DNA of 64,000 bases, from contig OY720350.1 of NCBI GenBank assembly GCA_963082975.1, forward strand, positions 3,061,001-3,125,000. Direction: 5' to 3'. This document shows, piece after piece, positions 1 to 13,400 of the stretch. The notes below the pieces were generated by a model. That model saw nothing but the letters and a program-made list of their open reading frames with translations, was not told the DNA's origin and did not search any database. The position numbers and the translations under genes are program-made. Numbering within the stretch: the stretch's first letter is position 1; every line of letters begins with the position of its first letter. This DNA comes from Labia minor. Its lineage: Eukaryota > Arthropoda > Insecta > Dermaptera > Spongiphoridae.

Positions 1-3000
1 CCTTTCATAATTTTTAAGGGAAAATTAAAAAATGAAATTTTAAAAAAAAAATAATAAATTCGTTCATTTTACATCATAAAAATATTAAAAAAATATATTA
101 TTGATATTTCTGATGAATAATTATTTTTTTATGTCGAAAACCTAGGGTCATCCTACGATGACCTTTCATAATTTTTAAGGGAAAATTAAAAAATGAAATT
201 TTTAAAAATAAATAATAAATTCGTTCATTTTACATCATAAAAATATTAAAAAAATATATTATTGATATTTCTGATGGATAATTATTTTTTTATCCCTAAA
301 ACCTACGGTCATCCTACGATGACCTTTAATATTTTTTACGGGAAAATTAAAAAATGAAATTTTCTAAAATAAAGAATAAATTCGTTCATTTTACATCATA
401 AAAATATTAAAAAAATATATTATAGATATTTCTGATGAATAATTATTTTTTTATGCCTAAAACCTAGGGTCATCCTACGATGACCTTTCATAATTTTTAA
501 GGGAAAATTAAAAAATGAAATTTTTAAAAATAAATAATAAATTCGTTCATTTTACATCATAAAAATTTTAAAAAAATATATTATTGATATTTCTGATGAA
601 TAATTATTTTTTTATCCCTAAAACCTAGGGTCATTCTACGATGACCTTTCATAATTTTTACGGGAAAATTAAAAAATGAAATTTTTAAAAATAAATAATA
701 AATTCGTTCATTTTACATCATAAAAATATTAAAAAAATATATTATAGATATTTCTGAAGAATAATTATTTTTTTATGCCTAAAACCTAGGGTCATCCTAC
801 GATGACCTTTCATAATTTTTAAGGGAAAATTAAAAAATGAAATTTTTAAAAATAAATAATAAATTCGTTCATTTTACATCATAAAAATATTAAAAAAATA
901 TATTATTGATATTTCTGTTGAATAATTATTTTTTTATGTCGAAAACCTAGGGTCATCCTACGATGACCTTTCATATTTTTTACGGGAAAATTAAAAAATC
1001 AAATTTTTAAAAATAAAGAATAAATTCGTTCATTTTACATCATAAAAATATTAAAAAAATATATTATAGATATTTCTGATGAATAATTATTTTTTTATGC
1101 CTAAAACCTAGGGTCATCCTACGATGACCTTTCATAATTTTTAAGGGAAAATTAAAAAATGAAATTTTTAAATATAAATAATAAATTCGTTCATTTTACA
1201 TCATAAAAATATTAAAAAAATATATTATTGATATTTCTGATGAATAATTATTTTTTATGTCGAAAACATAGGGTCATCCTACGATGACCTTTCATAATTT
1301 TTAAGGGAAAATTAAAAAATGAAATTTTTAAAAATAAATAATAAATTCGTTCATTTTACATCATAAAAATATTAAAAAAATATATTATTGATATTTCTGA
1401 TGAATAATTATTTTTTTATGTCGAAAACCTAGGGTCATCCTACGATGACCTTTCATAATTTTTAAGGGAAAATTAAAAAATGAAATTTTTAAAAATAAAT
1501 AATAAATTCGTTCATTTTACATCATAAAAATATTAAAAAAATATATTATTGATATTTCTGATGAATAATTATTTTTTTATCCCTAAAACCTAGGGTCATC
1601 CTACGATGACCTTTCATAATTTTTACGGGAAAATTAAAAAATGAAATTTTTAAAAATAAATAATAAATTCGTTCATTTTACATCATAAAAATATTAAAAA
1701 AATATATTATTGATATTTCTGATGAATAATTATTTTTTTATGTCGAAAACCTAGGGTCATCCTACGATGACCTTTCATATTTTTTACGGGAAAATTAAAA
1801 AATCAAATTTTTAAAAATAAAGAATAAATTCGTTCATTTTACATGATAAAAATATTAAAAAAATATATTATAGATATTACTGATGAATAATTATTTTTTT
1901 ATGCCTAAATCCTAGGGTCATCCTACGATGACCTTTCATAATTTTTAAGGGAAAATTAAAAAATGAAATTTTTAAAAATAAATAATAAATTCGTTCATTT
2001 TACATCATAAAAATATTAAAAAAATATATTATTGATATTTCTGATGAATAATTATTTTTTATGCCTAAAACCTAGGGTCATCCTACGATGACCTTTCATA
2101 ATTTTTAAGGGAAAATTAAAAAATGAAATTTTTAAAAAAAAATAATAAATTCGTTCATTTTACATCATAAAAATATTAAAAAAATATATTATTGATATTT
2201 CTGATGAATAATTATTTTTTTATGTCGAAAACCTAGGGTCATCCTACGATGACCTTTCATAATTTTTAAGGGAAAATTAAAAAATGAAATTTTTAAAAAT
2301 AAATAATAAATTCGTTCATTTTACATCATAAAAATATTAAAAAAATATATTATTGATATTTCTGATGGATAATTATTTTTTTATCCCTAAAACCTACGGT
2401 CATCCTACGATGACCTTTAATATTTTTTACGGGAAAATTAAAAAATGAAATTTTCTAAAATAAAGAATAAATTCGTTCATTTTACATCATAAAAATATTA
2501 AAAAAATATATTATAGATATTTCTGATGAATAATTATTTTTTTATGCCTAAAACCTAGGGTCATCCTACGATGACCTTTCATAATTTTTAAGGGAAAATT
2601 AAAAAATGAAATTTTTAAAAATAAATAATAAATTCGTTCATTTTACATCATAAAAATTTTAAAAAAATATATTATTGATATTTCTGATGAATAATTATTT
2701 TTTTATCCCTAAAACCTAGGGTCATTCTACGATGACCTTTCATAATTTTTACGGGAAAATTAAAAAATGAAATTTTTAAAAATAAATAATAAATTCGTTC
2801 ATTTTACATCATAAAAATATTAAAAAAATATATTATAGATATTTCTGAAGAATAATTATTTTTTTATGCCTAAAACCTAGGGTCATCCTACGATGACCTT
2901 TCATAATTTTTAAGGGAAAATTAAAAAATGAAATTTTTAAAAATAAATAATAAATTCGTTCATTTTACATCATAAAAATATTAAAAAAATATATTATTGA

Positions 3001-4182
3001 TATTTCTGTTGAATAATTATTTTTTTATGTCGAAAACCTAGGGTCATCCTACGATGACCTTTCATATTTTTTACGGGAAAATTAAAAAATCAAATTTTTA
3101 AAAATAAAGAATAAATTCGTTCATTTTACATCATAAAAATATTAAAAAAATATATTATAGATATTTCTGATGAATAATTATTTTTTTATGCCTAAAACCT
3201 AGGGTCATCCTACGATGACCTTTCATAATTTTTAAGGGAAAATTAAAAAATGAAATTTTTAAATATAAATAATAAATTCGTTCATTTTACATCATAAAAA
3301 TATTAAAAAAATATATTATTGATATTTCTGATGAATAATTATTTTTTATGTCGAAAACATAGGGTCATCCTACGATGACCTTTCATAATTTTTAAGGGAA
3401 AATTAAAAAATGAAATTTTTAAAAATAAATAATAAATTCGTTCATTTTACATCATAAAAATATTAAAAAAATATATTATTGATATTTCTGATGAATAATT
3501 ATTTTTTTATGTCGAAAACCTAGGGTCATCCTACGATGACCTTTCATAATTTTTAAGGGAAAATTAAAAAATGAAATTTTTAAAAATAAATAATAAATTC
3601 GTTCATTTTACATCATAAAAATATTAAAAAAATATATTATTGATATTTCTGATGAATAATTATTTTTTTATCCCTAAAACCTAGGGTCATCCTACGATGA
3701 CCTTTCATAATTTTTACGGGAAAATTAAAAAATGAAATTTTTAAAAATAAATAATAAATTCGTTCATTTTACATCATAAAAATATTAAAAAAATATATTA
3801 TTGATATTTCTGATGAATAATTATTTTTTTATGTCGAAAACCTAGGGTCATCCTACGATGACCTTTCATATTTTTTACGGGAAAATTAAAAAATCAAATT
3901 TTTAAAAATAAAGAATAAATTCGTTCATTTTACATGATAAAAATATTAAAAAAATATATTATAGATATTACTGATGAATAATTATTTTTTTATGCCTAAA
4001 TCCTAGGGTCATCCTACGATGACCTTTCATAATTTTTAAGGGAAAATTAAAAAATGAAATTTTTAAAAATAAATAATAAATTCGTTCATTTTACATCATA
4101 AAAATATTAAAAAAATATATTATTGATATTTCTGATGAATAATTATTTTTTATGCCTAAAACCTAGGGTCATCCTACGATGA
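1..4182 (+). repeat. Two tandem copies of a 2091-bp, 13-monomer higher-order repeat
   Basis: Copies are 1-2091 and 2092-4182. Rare variants recur at exactly 2091 bp: CTGATGGATA at 271 and 2362, and ACATGATAA at 1841 and 3932. ACCTACGGTC, the AAATATAAATA variant and the GTCGAAAACATAG variant also recur. By eye the two copies differ only in the first monomer, where a T4A10 run is T5A9 in the second. The unit is two bases short of 13 x 161 because it contains two 160-bp monomers. Confidence 0.85.
144..165. other. Conserved dyad/hairpin of the satellite monomer (representative copy)
   Basis: GGTCATC (146-152) and GATGACC (157-163) are perfect 7-bp inverted repeats around a CTAC loop. One G.T wobble and one A-T pair extend the stem to 9 bp. 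The dyad sits directly after the palindrome CCTAGG (141-146). The block recurs once in nearly every monomer and holds much of the unit's G/C. It could bind a dimeric protein or extrude as a small hairpin; no protein can be named. The AAGATGAAATTTCG subtype shortens the stem to TCATC/GATGA. Confidence 0.75.
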
Positions 4183-6112
4183 CCTTTCATAATTTTTAAG
4201 GGAAAATTAAAAAATGAAATTTTTAAAAAAAAATAATAAATTCGTTCATTTTACATCATAAAAATATTAAAAAAATATATTATTGATATTTCTGATGAAT
4301 AATTATTTTTTTATGTCGAAAACCTAGGGTCATCCTACGATGACCTTTCATAATTTTTAAGGGAAAATTAAAAAATGAAATTTTTAAAAATAAATAATAA
4401 ATTCGTTCATTTTACATCATAAAAATATTAAAAAAATATATTATTGATATTTCTGTGGAATAATTATTTTTTTATGTCGAAAACCTAGGGTCATCCTACG
4501 ATGACCTTTTATAATTTTTAAGGGAAAATTAAAAAATGAAATTTTTAAAAATAAATAATAAATTCGTTCATTTTACATCATAAAAATATTAAAAAAATAT
4601 ATTATTGATATTTCTGATGAATAATTATTTTTTTATCCCTAAAACCTAGGGTCATCCTACGATGACCTTTAATATTTTCTACGGGAAAATTAAAAAATGA
4701 AATTTTGTAAAATAAAGAATAAATTCGTTCATTTTACATCATAAAAATATTAAAAAAATATATTATAGATATTTCTGATGAATAATTATTTTTTTATGCC
4801 TAAAACCTAGGGTCATCCTACGATGACCTTTCATAATTTTTAAGGGAAAATTAAAAAATGAAATTTTTAAAAATAAATAATAAATTCGTTCATTTTACAT
4901 CATAAAAATATTAAAAAAATATATTATTGATATTTCTGATGAATAATTATTTTTTTATCCCTAAAACCTAGGGTCATCCTACGATGACCTTTCATAATTT
5001 TTACGGGAAAATTAAAAAATGAAATTTTTAAAAATAAATAATAAATTCGTTCATTTTACATCATAAAAATATTAAAAAAATATATTATAGATATTTCTGA
5101 AGAATAATTATTTTTTTATGCCTAAAACCTAGGGTTATCCTACGATGACCTTTCATAATTTTTAAGGGAAAATTAAAAAATGAAATTTTTAAAAATAAAT
5201 AATAAATTCGTTCATTTTACATCATAAAAATATTAAAAAAATATATTATTGATATTTCTGTTGAATAATTATTTTTTTATGTCGAAAACCTAGGGTCATC
5301 CTACGATGACCTTTCATATTTTTTACGGGAAAATTAAAAAATCAAATTTTTAAAAATAAAGAATAAATTCGTTCATTTTACATCATAAAAATATTAAAAA
5401 AATATATTATAGATATTTCTGATGAATAATTATTTTTTTATGACTAAAACCTAGGGTCATCCTACGATGACCTTTCATAATTTTTAAGGGAAAATTAAAA
5501 AATGAAATTTTTAAAAATAAATAATAAATTCGTTCATTTTACATCATAAAAATATTAAAAAAATATATTATTGATATTTCTGATGAATAATTATTTTTTA
5601 TGCCTAAAACCTAGGGTCATCCTACGATGACCTTTCATAATTTTTAAGGGAAAATTAAAAAATGAAATTTTTAATAAAAAATAATAAATTCGTTCATTTT
5701 ACATCATAAAAATATTAAAAAAATATATTATTGATATTTCTCATGAATAATTATTTTTTTATGTCGAAAACCTAGGGTCATCCTACGATGACCTTTCATA
5801 ATTTTTAAGGGAAAATTAAAAAATGAAATTTTTAAAAATAAATAATAAATTCGTTCATTTTACATCATAAAAATATTAAAAAAATATATTATAGATATTT
5901 CTGATGAATAATTATTTTTTTATGCCTAAAACCTAGGGTCATCCTAAGATGAAATTTCCTAATTTTTAAGGGAAAATTAAAAAATCAAATTTTTAAAAAT
6001 AAATAATAATTTCGTTCATTTTACATCATAAAAATATTAAAAAAATATATTATTGATATTTCTGATGAATAATTATTTTTTATGCCTAAAACCTAGGGTC
6101 ATCCTACGATGA

Positions 6113-8042
6113 CCTTTCATAATTTTTAAGGGAAAATTAAAAAATGAAATTTTAAAAAAAAAATAATAAATTCGTTCATTTTACATCATAAAAATATTAA
6201 AAAAATATATTATTGATATTTCTGATGAATAATTATTTTTTTATGTCGAAAACCTAGGGTCATCCTACGATGACCTTTCATAATTTTTAAGGGAAAATTA
6301 AAAAATGAAATTTTTAAAAATAAATAATAAATTCGTTCATTTTACATCATAAAAATATTAAAAAAATATATTATTGATATTTCTGATGAATAATTATTTT
6401 TTTATCCCTAAAACCTAGGGTCATCCTACGATGACCTTTAATATTTTTTACGGGAAAATTAAAAAATGAAATTTTCTAAAATAAAGAATAAATTCGTTCA
6501 TTTTACATCATAAAAATATTAAAAAAATATATTATAGATATTTCTGATGAATAATTATTTTTTTATGCCTAAAACCTAGGGTCATCCTACGATGACCTTT
6601 CATAATTTTTAAGGGAAAATTAAAAAATGAAATTTTTAAAAAAAAATAATAAATTCGTTCATTTTACATCATAAAAATATTAAAAAAATATATTATTGAT
6701 ATTTCTGATGAATAATTATTTTTTTATCCCTAAAACCTAGGGTCATTCTACGATGACCTTTCATAATTTTTACGGGAAAATTAAAAAATGAAATTTTTAA
6801 AAATAAATAATAAATTCGTTCATTTTACATCATAAAAATATTAAAAAAATATATTATAGATATTTCTGAAGAATAATTATTTTTTTATGCCTAAAACCTA
6901 GAGTCATCCTACGATGACCTTTCATAATTTTTAAGGGAAAATTAAAAAATGAAATTTTTAAAAATAAATAATAAATTCGTTCATTTTACATCATAAAAAT
7001 ATTAAAAAAATATATTATTGATATTTCTGTTGAATAATTATTTTTTTATGTCGAAAACCTAGGGTCATCCTACGATGACCTTTCATATTTTTTACGGGAA
7101 AATTAAAAAATCAAATTTTTAAAAATAAAGAATAAATTCGTTCATTTTACATCATAAAAATATTAAAAAAATATATTATAGATATTTCTGATGAATAATT
7201 ATTTTTTTATGCCTAAAACCTAGGGTCATCCTACGATGACCTTTCATAATTTTTAAGGGAAAATTAAAAAATGAAATTTTTAAATATAAATAATAAATTC
7301 GTTCATTTTACATCATAAAAATATTAAAAAGATATATTATTGATATTTCTGATGAATAATTATTTTTTATGTCGAAAACATAGGGTCATCCTACGATGAC
7401 CTTTCATAATTTTTAAGGGAAAATTAAAAAATGAAATTTTTAAAAATAAATAATAAATTCGTTCATTTTACATCATAAAAATATTAAAAAAATATATTAT
7501 TGATATTTCTGATGAATAATTATTTTTTTATCCCTAAAACCTAGGGTCATCCTACGATGACCTTTCATAATTTTTACGGGAAAATTAAAAAATGAAATTT
7601 TTAAAAATAAATAATAAATTCGTTCATTTTACATCATAAAAATATTAAAAAAATATATTATTGATATTTCTGATGAATAATTATTTTTTTATGTCGAAAA
7701 CCTAGGGTCATCCTACGATGACCTTTCATATTTTTTACGGGAAAATTAAAAAATCAAATTTTTAAAAATAAAGAATAAATTCGTTCATTTTACATGATAA
7801 AAATATTAAAAAAATATATTATAGATATTACTGATGAATAATTATTTTTTTATGCCTAAATCCTAGGGTCATCCTACGATGACCTTTCATAATTTTTAAG
7901 GGAAAATTAAAAAATGAAATTTTTAAAAATAAATAATAAATTCGTTCATTTTACATCATAAAAATATTAAAAAAATATATTATTGATATTTCTGATGAAT
8001 AATTATTTTTTATGCCTAAAACCTAGGGTCATCCTACGATGA
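6113..8042 (+). repeat. 12-monomer variant (1930 bp) of the left-end higher-order repeat
   Basis: This block follows the order of subtypes in the 2091-bp unit: the AATATTTTTTACGGG/TTTTCTAAAAT monomer, the GGTCATTCTACG monomer, then CTGAAGAAT, CTGTTGAAT, AAATATAAATA with GTCGAAAACATAG, and ACATGATAA at 7792. It lacks one GTCGAAAACC monomer found in the 13-monomer version. Its first monomer has the T4A10 form seen at position 1, so it is closer to the first copy at that site. It has private changes, for example GATATATTATTG near 7331 and TAGAGTCATCC near 6899. Confidence 0.7.
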
Positions 8043-10294
8043 CCTTTCATAATTTTTAAGGGAAAATTAAAAAATGAAATTTTTAAAAAAAAATAATAAA
8101 TTCGTTCATTTTACATCATAAAAATATTAAAAAAATATATTATTGATATTTCTGATGAATAATTATTTTTTTATGTCGAAAACCTAGGGTCATCCTACGA
8201 TGACCTTTCATAATTTTTAAGGGAAAATTAAAAAATGAAATTTTTAAAAATAAATAATAAATTCGTTCATTTTACATCATAAAAATATTAAAAAAATATA
8301 TTATTGATATTTCTGTGGAATAATTATTTTTTTATGTCGAAAACCTAGGGTCATCCTACGATGACCTTTCATATTTTTTACGGGAAAATTAAAAAATGAA
8401 ATTTTTAAAAATAAAGAATAAATTCGTTCATTTTACATCATAAAAATATTAAAAAAATATATTATAGATATTTCTGATGAATAATTATTTTTTTATGCCT
8501 AAAACCTAGGGTCATCCTAAGATGAAATTTCGTAATTTTTAAGGGAAAATTAAAAAATCAAATTTTTAAAAATAAATAATAATTTCGTTCATTTTACATC
8601 ATAAAAATATTAAAAAAATATATTATTGATATTTCTGATGAATAATTATTTTTTATGCCTAAAACCTAGGGTCATCCTACGATGACCTTTCATAATTTTT
8701 AAGGGAAAATTAAAAAATGAAATTTTTAAAAAAAAATAATAAATTCGATCATTTTACATCATAAAAATATTAAAAAAATATATTATTGATATTTCTGATG
8801 AATAATTATTTTTTTATGTCGAAAACCTAGGGTCATCCTACGATGACCTTTCATAATTTTTAAGGGAAAATTAAAAAATGAAATTTTTAAAAATAAATAA
8901 TAAATTCGTTCATTTTACATCATAAAAATATTAAAAAAATATATTATTGATATTTCTGATGAATAATTATTTTTTTATCCCTAAAACCTAGGGTCATCCT
9001 ACGATGACCTTTAATATTTTCTACGGGAAAATTAAAAAATGAAATTTTGTAAAATAAAGAATAAATTCGTTCATTTTACATCATAAAAATATTAAAAAAA
9101 TATATTATAGATATTTCTGATGAATAATTATTTTTTTATGCCTAAAACCTAGGGTCATCCTACGATGACCTTTCATAATTTTTAAGGGAAAATTAAAAAA
9201 TGAAATTTTTAAAAATAAATAATAAATTCGTTCATTTTACATCATAAAAATATTAAAAAAATATATTATTGATATTTCTGATGAATAATTATTTTTTTAT
9301 CCCTAAAACCTATGGTCATCCTACGATGACCTTTCATAATTTTTACGGGAAAATTAAAAAATGAAATTTTTAAAAATAAATAATAAATTCGTTCATTTTA
9401 CATCATAAAAATATTAAAAAAATATATTATAGATATTTCTGAAGAATAATTATTTTTTTATGCCTAAAACCTAGGGTCATCCTACGATGACCTTTCATAA
9501 TTTTTAAGGGAAAATTAAAAAATGAAATTTTTAAAAATAAATAATAAATTCGTTCATTTTACATCATAAAAATATTAAAAAAATATATTATTGATATTTC
9601 TGTTGAATAATTATTTTTTTATGTCGAAAACCTAGGGTCATCCTACGATGACCTTTCATATTTTTTACGGGAAAATTAAAAAATCAAATTTTTAAAAATA
9701 AAGAATAAATTCGTTCATTTTACATCATAAAAATATTAAAAAAATATATTATAGATATTTCTGATGAATAATTATTTTTTTATGACTAAAACCTAGGGTC
9801 ATCCTACGATGACCTTTCATAATTTTTAAGGGAAAATTAAAAAATGAAATTTTTAAAAATAAATAATAAATTCGTTCATTTTACATCATAAAAATATTAA
9901 AAAAATATATTATTGATATTTCTGATGAATAATTATTTTTTATGTCGAAAACATAGGGTCATCCTACGATGACCTTTAATATTTTTTACGGGAAAATTAA
10001 AAAATCAAATTTTTAAAAATAAAGAATAAATTCGTTCATTTTACATCATAAAAATATTAAAAAAATATATTATAGATATTTCTGATGAATAATTATTTTT
10101 TTATGCCTAAAACCTATGGTCATCCTACGATGACCTTTCATATTTTTTACGGGAAAATTTAAAAATCAAATTTTTAAAAATAAAGAATAAATTCGTTCAT
10201 TTTACATCATAAAAATATTAAAAAAATATATTATAGATATTTCTGATGAATAATTATTTTTTTATGCCTAAAACCTAGGGTCATCCTAAGATGA

Positions 10295-10455
10295 AATTTC
10301 GTAATTTTTAAGGGAAAATTAAAAAATGAAATTTTTAAAAGTAAATAATAAATTCGTTCATTTTACATCATATAAATATTAAAAAAATATATTATTGATA
10401 TTTCTGATGAATAATTATTTTTTTATCCCTAAAACCTAGGGTCATCCTACGATGA
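10295..10455 (+). repeat. Chimeric satellite monomer at a higher-order-repeat breakpoint
   Basis: The first part carries the AAGATGAAATTTCG and AAAGTAAATAA variants. The second part carries the CATCATATAAAT and ATCCCTAAAACC variants. In the copies near 13.7-14.1 kb and 17.4-17.8 kb these two sets lie in separate monomers two units apart. A within-monomer exchange that removed about 321 bp (two monomers) explains the structure. Confidence 0.65.
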
Positions 10456-13400
10456 CCTTTCATAATTTTTACGGGAAAATTAAAAAATGAAATTTTTAAA
10501 AATAAATAATAAATTCGTTCATTTTACATCATAAAAATATTAAAAAAATATATTATTGATATTTCTGTGGAATAATTATTTTTTATGTCGAAAACCTAGG
10601 GTCATCCTACGATGACCTTTCATATTTTTTACGGGAAAATTAAAAAATCAAATTTTTAAAAATAAAGAATAAATTCGTTCATTTTACATCATAAAAATAT
10701 TAAAAAAATATATTATAGATATTTCTGATGAATAATTATTTTTTTATGCCTAAAACCTAGGGTCATCCTAAGATGAAATTTCGTAATTTTTAAGGGAAAA
10801 TTAAAAAATGAAATTTTTAAAAGTAAATAATAAATTCGTTCATTTTACATCATAAAAATATTAAAAAAATATATTATTGATATTTCTGATGAATAATTAT
10901 TTTTTATGACTAAAACCTAGGGTCATCCTACGATGATCTTTCATATTTTTTACGGGAAAATTAAAAAATCAAATTTTTAAAAATAAAGAATAAATTCGTT
11001 CATTTTACATCATAAAAATATTAAAAAAATATATTATAGATATTTCTGATGAATAATTATTTTTTTATGACTAAAACCTAGGGTCATCCTTCGATGATCT
11101 TTCATATTTTTTACGGGAAAATTAAAAAATCAAATTTTTAAAAATAAAGAATAAATTCGTTCATTTTACATCATAAAAATATTAAAAAAATATATTATTG
11201 ATATTTCTGATGAATAATTATTTTTTTATGTCGAAAACCTAGGGTCATCCTACGATGACCTTTCATATTTTTTACGGGAAAATTAAAAAATCAAATTTTT
11301 AAAAATAAAGAATAAATTCGTTCATTTTACATGATAAAAATATTAAAAAAATATATTATAGATATTACTGATGAATAATTATTTTTTTATGCCTAAATCC
11401 TAGGGTCATCCTACGATGACCTTTCATAATTTTTAAGGGAAAATTAAAAAATGAAATTTTTAAAAATAAATAATAAATTCGTTCATTTTACATCATAAAA
11501 ATATTAAAAAAATATATTATTGATATTTCTGATGAATAATTATTTTTTATGCCTAAAACCTAGGGTCATCCTACGATGACCTTTCATAATTTTTAAGGGA
11601 AAATTAAAAAATGAAATTTTTAAAAAAAAATAATAAATTCGTTCATTTTACATCATAAAAATATTAAAAAAATATATTATTGATATTTCTGATGAATAAT
11701 TATTTTTTTATGTCGAAAACCTAGGGTCATCCTACGATGACCTTTCATAATTTTTAAGGGAAAATTAAAAAATGAAATTTTTAAAAATAAATAATAAATT
11801 CGTTCATTTTACATCATAAAAATATTAAAAAAATATATTATTGATATTTCTGTGGAATAATTATTTTTTTATGTCGAAAACCTAGGGTCATCCTACGATG
11901 ACCTTTCATATTTTTTACGGGAAAATTAAAAAATGAAATTTTTAAAAATAAAGATTAAATTCGTTCATTTTACATCATAAAAATATTAAAAAAATATATT
12001 ATTGATATTTCTGATGAATAATTATTTTTTATGCCTAAAACCTAGGGTCATCCTACGATGACCTTTCATAATTTTTAAGGGAAAATTAAAAAATGAAATT
12101 TTTAAAAAAAAATAATAAATTCGATCATTTTACATCATAAAAATATTAAAAAAATATATTATTGATATTTCTGATGAATAATTATTTTTTTATGTCGAAA
12201 ACCTAGGGTCATCCTACGATGACCTTTCATAATTTTTAAGGGAAAATTAAAAAATGAAATTTTTAAAAATAAATAATAAATTCGTTCATTTTACATCATA
12301 AAAATATTAAAAAAATATATTATTGATATTTCTGATGAATAATTATTTTTTTATCCCTAAAACCTAGGGTCATCCTACGATGACCTTTAATATTTTCTAC
12401 GGGAAAATTAAAAAATGAAATTTTGTAAAATAAAGAATAAATTCGTTCATTTTACATCATAAAAATATTAAAAAAATATATTATAGATATTTCTGATGAA
12501 TAATTATTTTTTTATGCCTAAAACCTAGGGTCATCCTACGATGACCTTTCATAATTTTTAAGGGAAAATTAAAAAATGAAATTTTTAAAAATAAATAATA
12601 AATTCGTTCATTTTACATCATAAAAATATTAAAAAAATATATTATTGATATTTCTGATGAATAATTATTTTTTTATCCCTAAAACCTAGGGTCATCCTAC
12701 GATGACCTTTCATAATTTTTACGGGAAAATTAAAAAATGAAATTTTTAAAAATAAATAATAAATTCGTTCATTTTACATCATAAAAATATTAAAAAAATA
12801 TATTATAGATATTTCTGAAGAATAATTATTTTTTTATGCCTAAAACCTAGGGTCATCCTACGATGACCTTTCATAATTTTTAAGGGAAAATTAAAAAATG
12901 AAATTTTTAAAAATAAATAATAAATTCGTTCATTTTACATCATAAAAATATTAAAAAAATATATTATTGATATTTCTGTTGAATAATTATTTTTTTATGT
13001 CGAAAACCTAGGGTCATCCTACGATGACCTTTCATATTTTTTACGGGAAAATTAAAAAATCAAATTTTTAAAAATAAAGAATAAATTCGTTCATTTTACA
13101 TCATAAAAATATTAAAAAAATATATTATAGATATTTCTGATGAATAATTATTTTTTTATGACTAAAACCTAGGGTCATCCTACGATGACCTTTCATAATT
13201 TTTAAGGGAAAATTAAAAAATGAAATTTTTAAAAATAAATAATAAATTCGTTCATTTTACATCATAAAAATATTAAAAAAATATATTATTGATATTTCTG
13301 ATGAATAATTATTTTTTATGTCGAAAACATAGGGTCATCCTACGATGACCTTTAATATTTTTTACGGGAAAATTAAAAAATCAAATTTTTAAAAATAAAG

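Noticed and set aside
220..235. CENP-B box in AAATTCGTTCATTTTA
   Set aside because: Only TTCG matches; the required A and CGGG at fixed spacing are absent.
196..243. Short ATG ORF of 15 codons in each satellite monomer (ATGAAATTT... to TAA)
   Set aside because: It arises from A/T-rich composition, ends before the monomer does, and nothing suggests translation.
297..308. CCTAAAACCTA as insect-type telomere repeat (CCTAA)
   Set aside because: It occurs once per monomer and is never a tandem run of five-base units.
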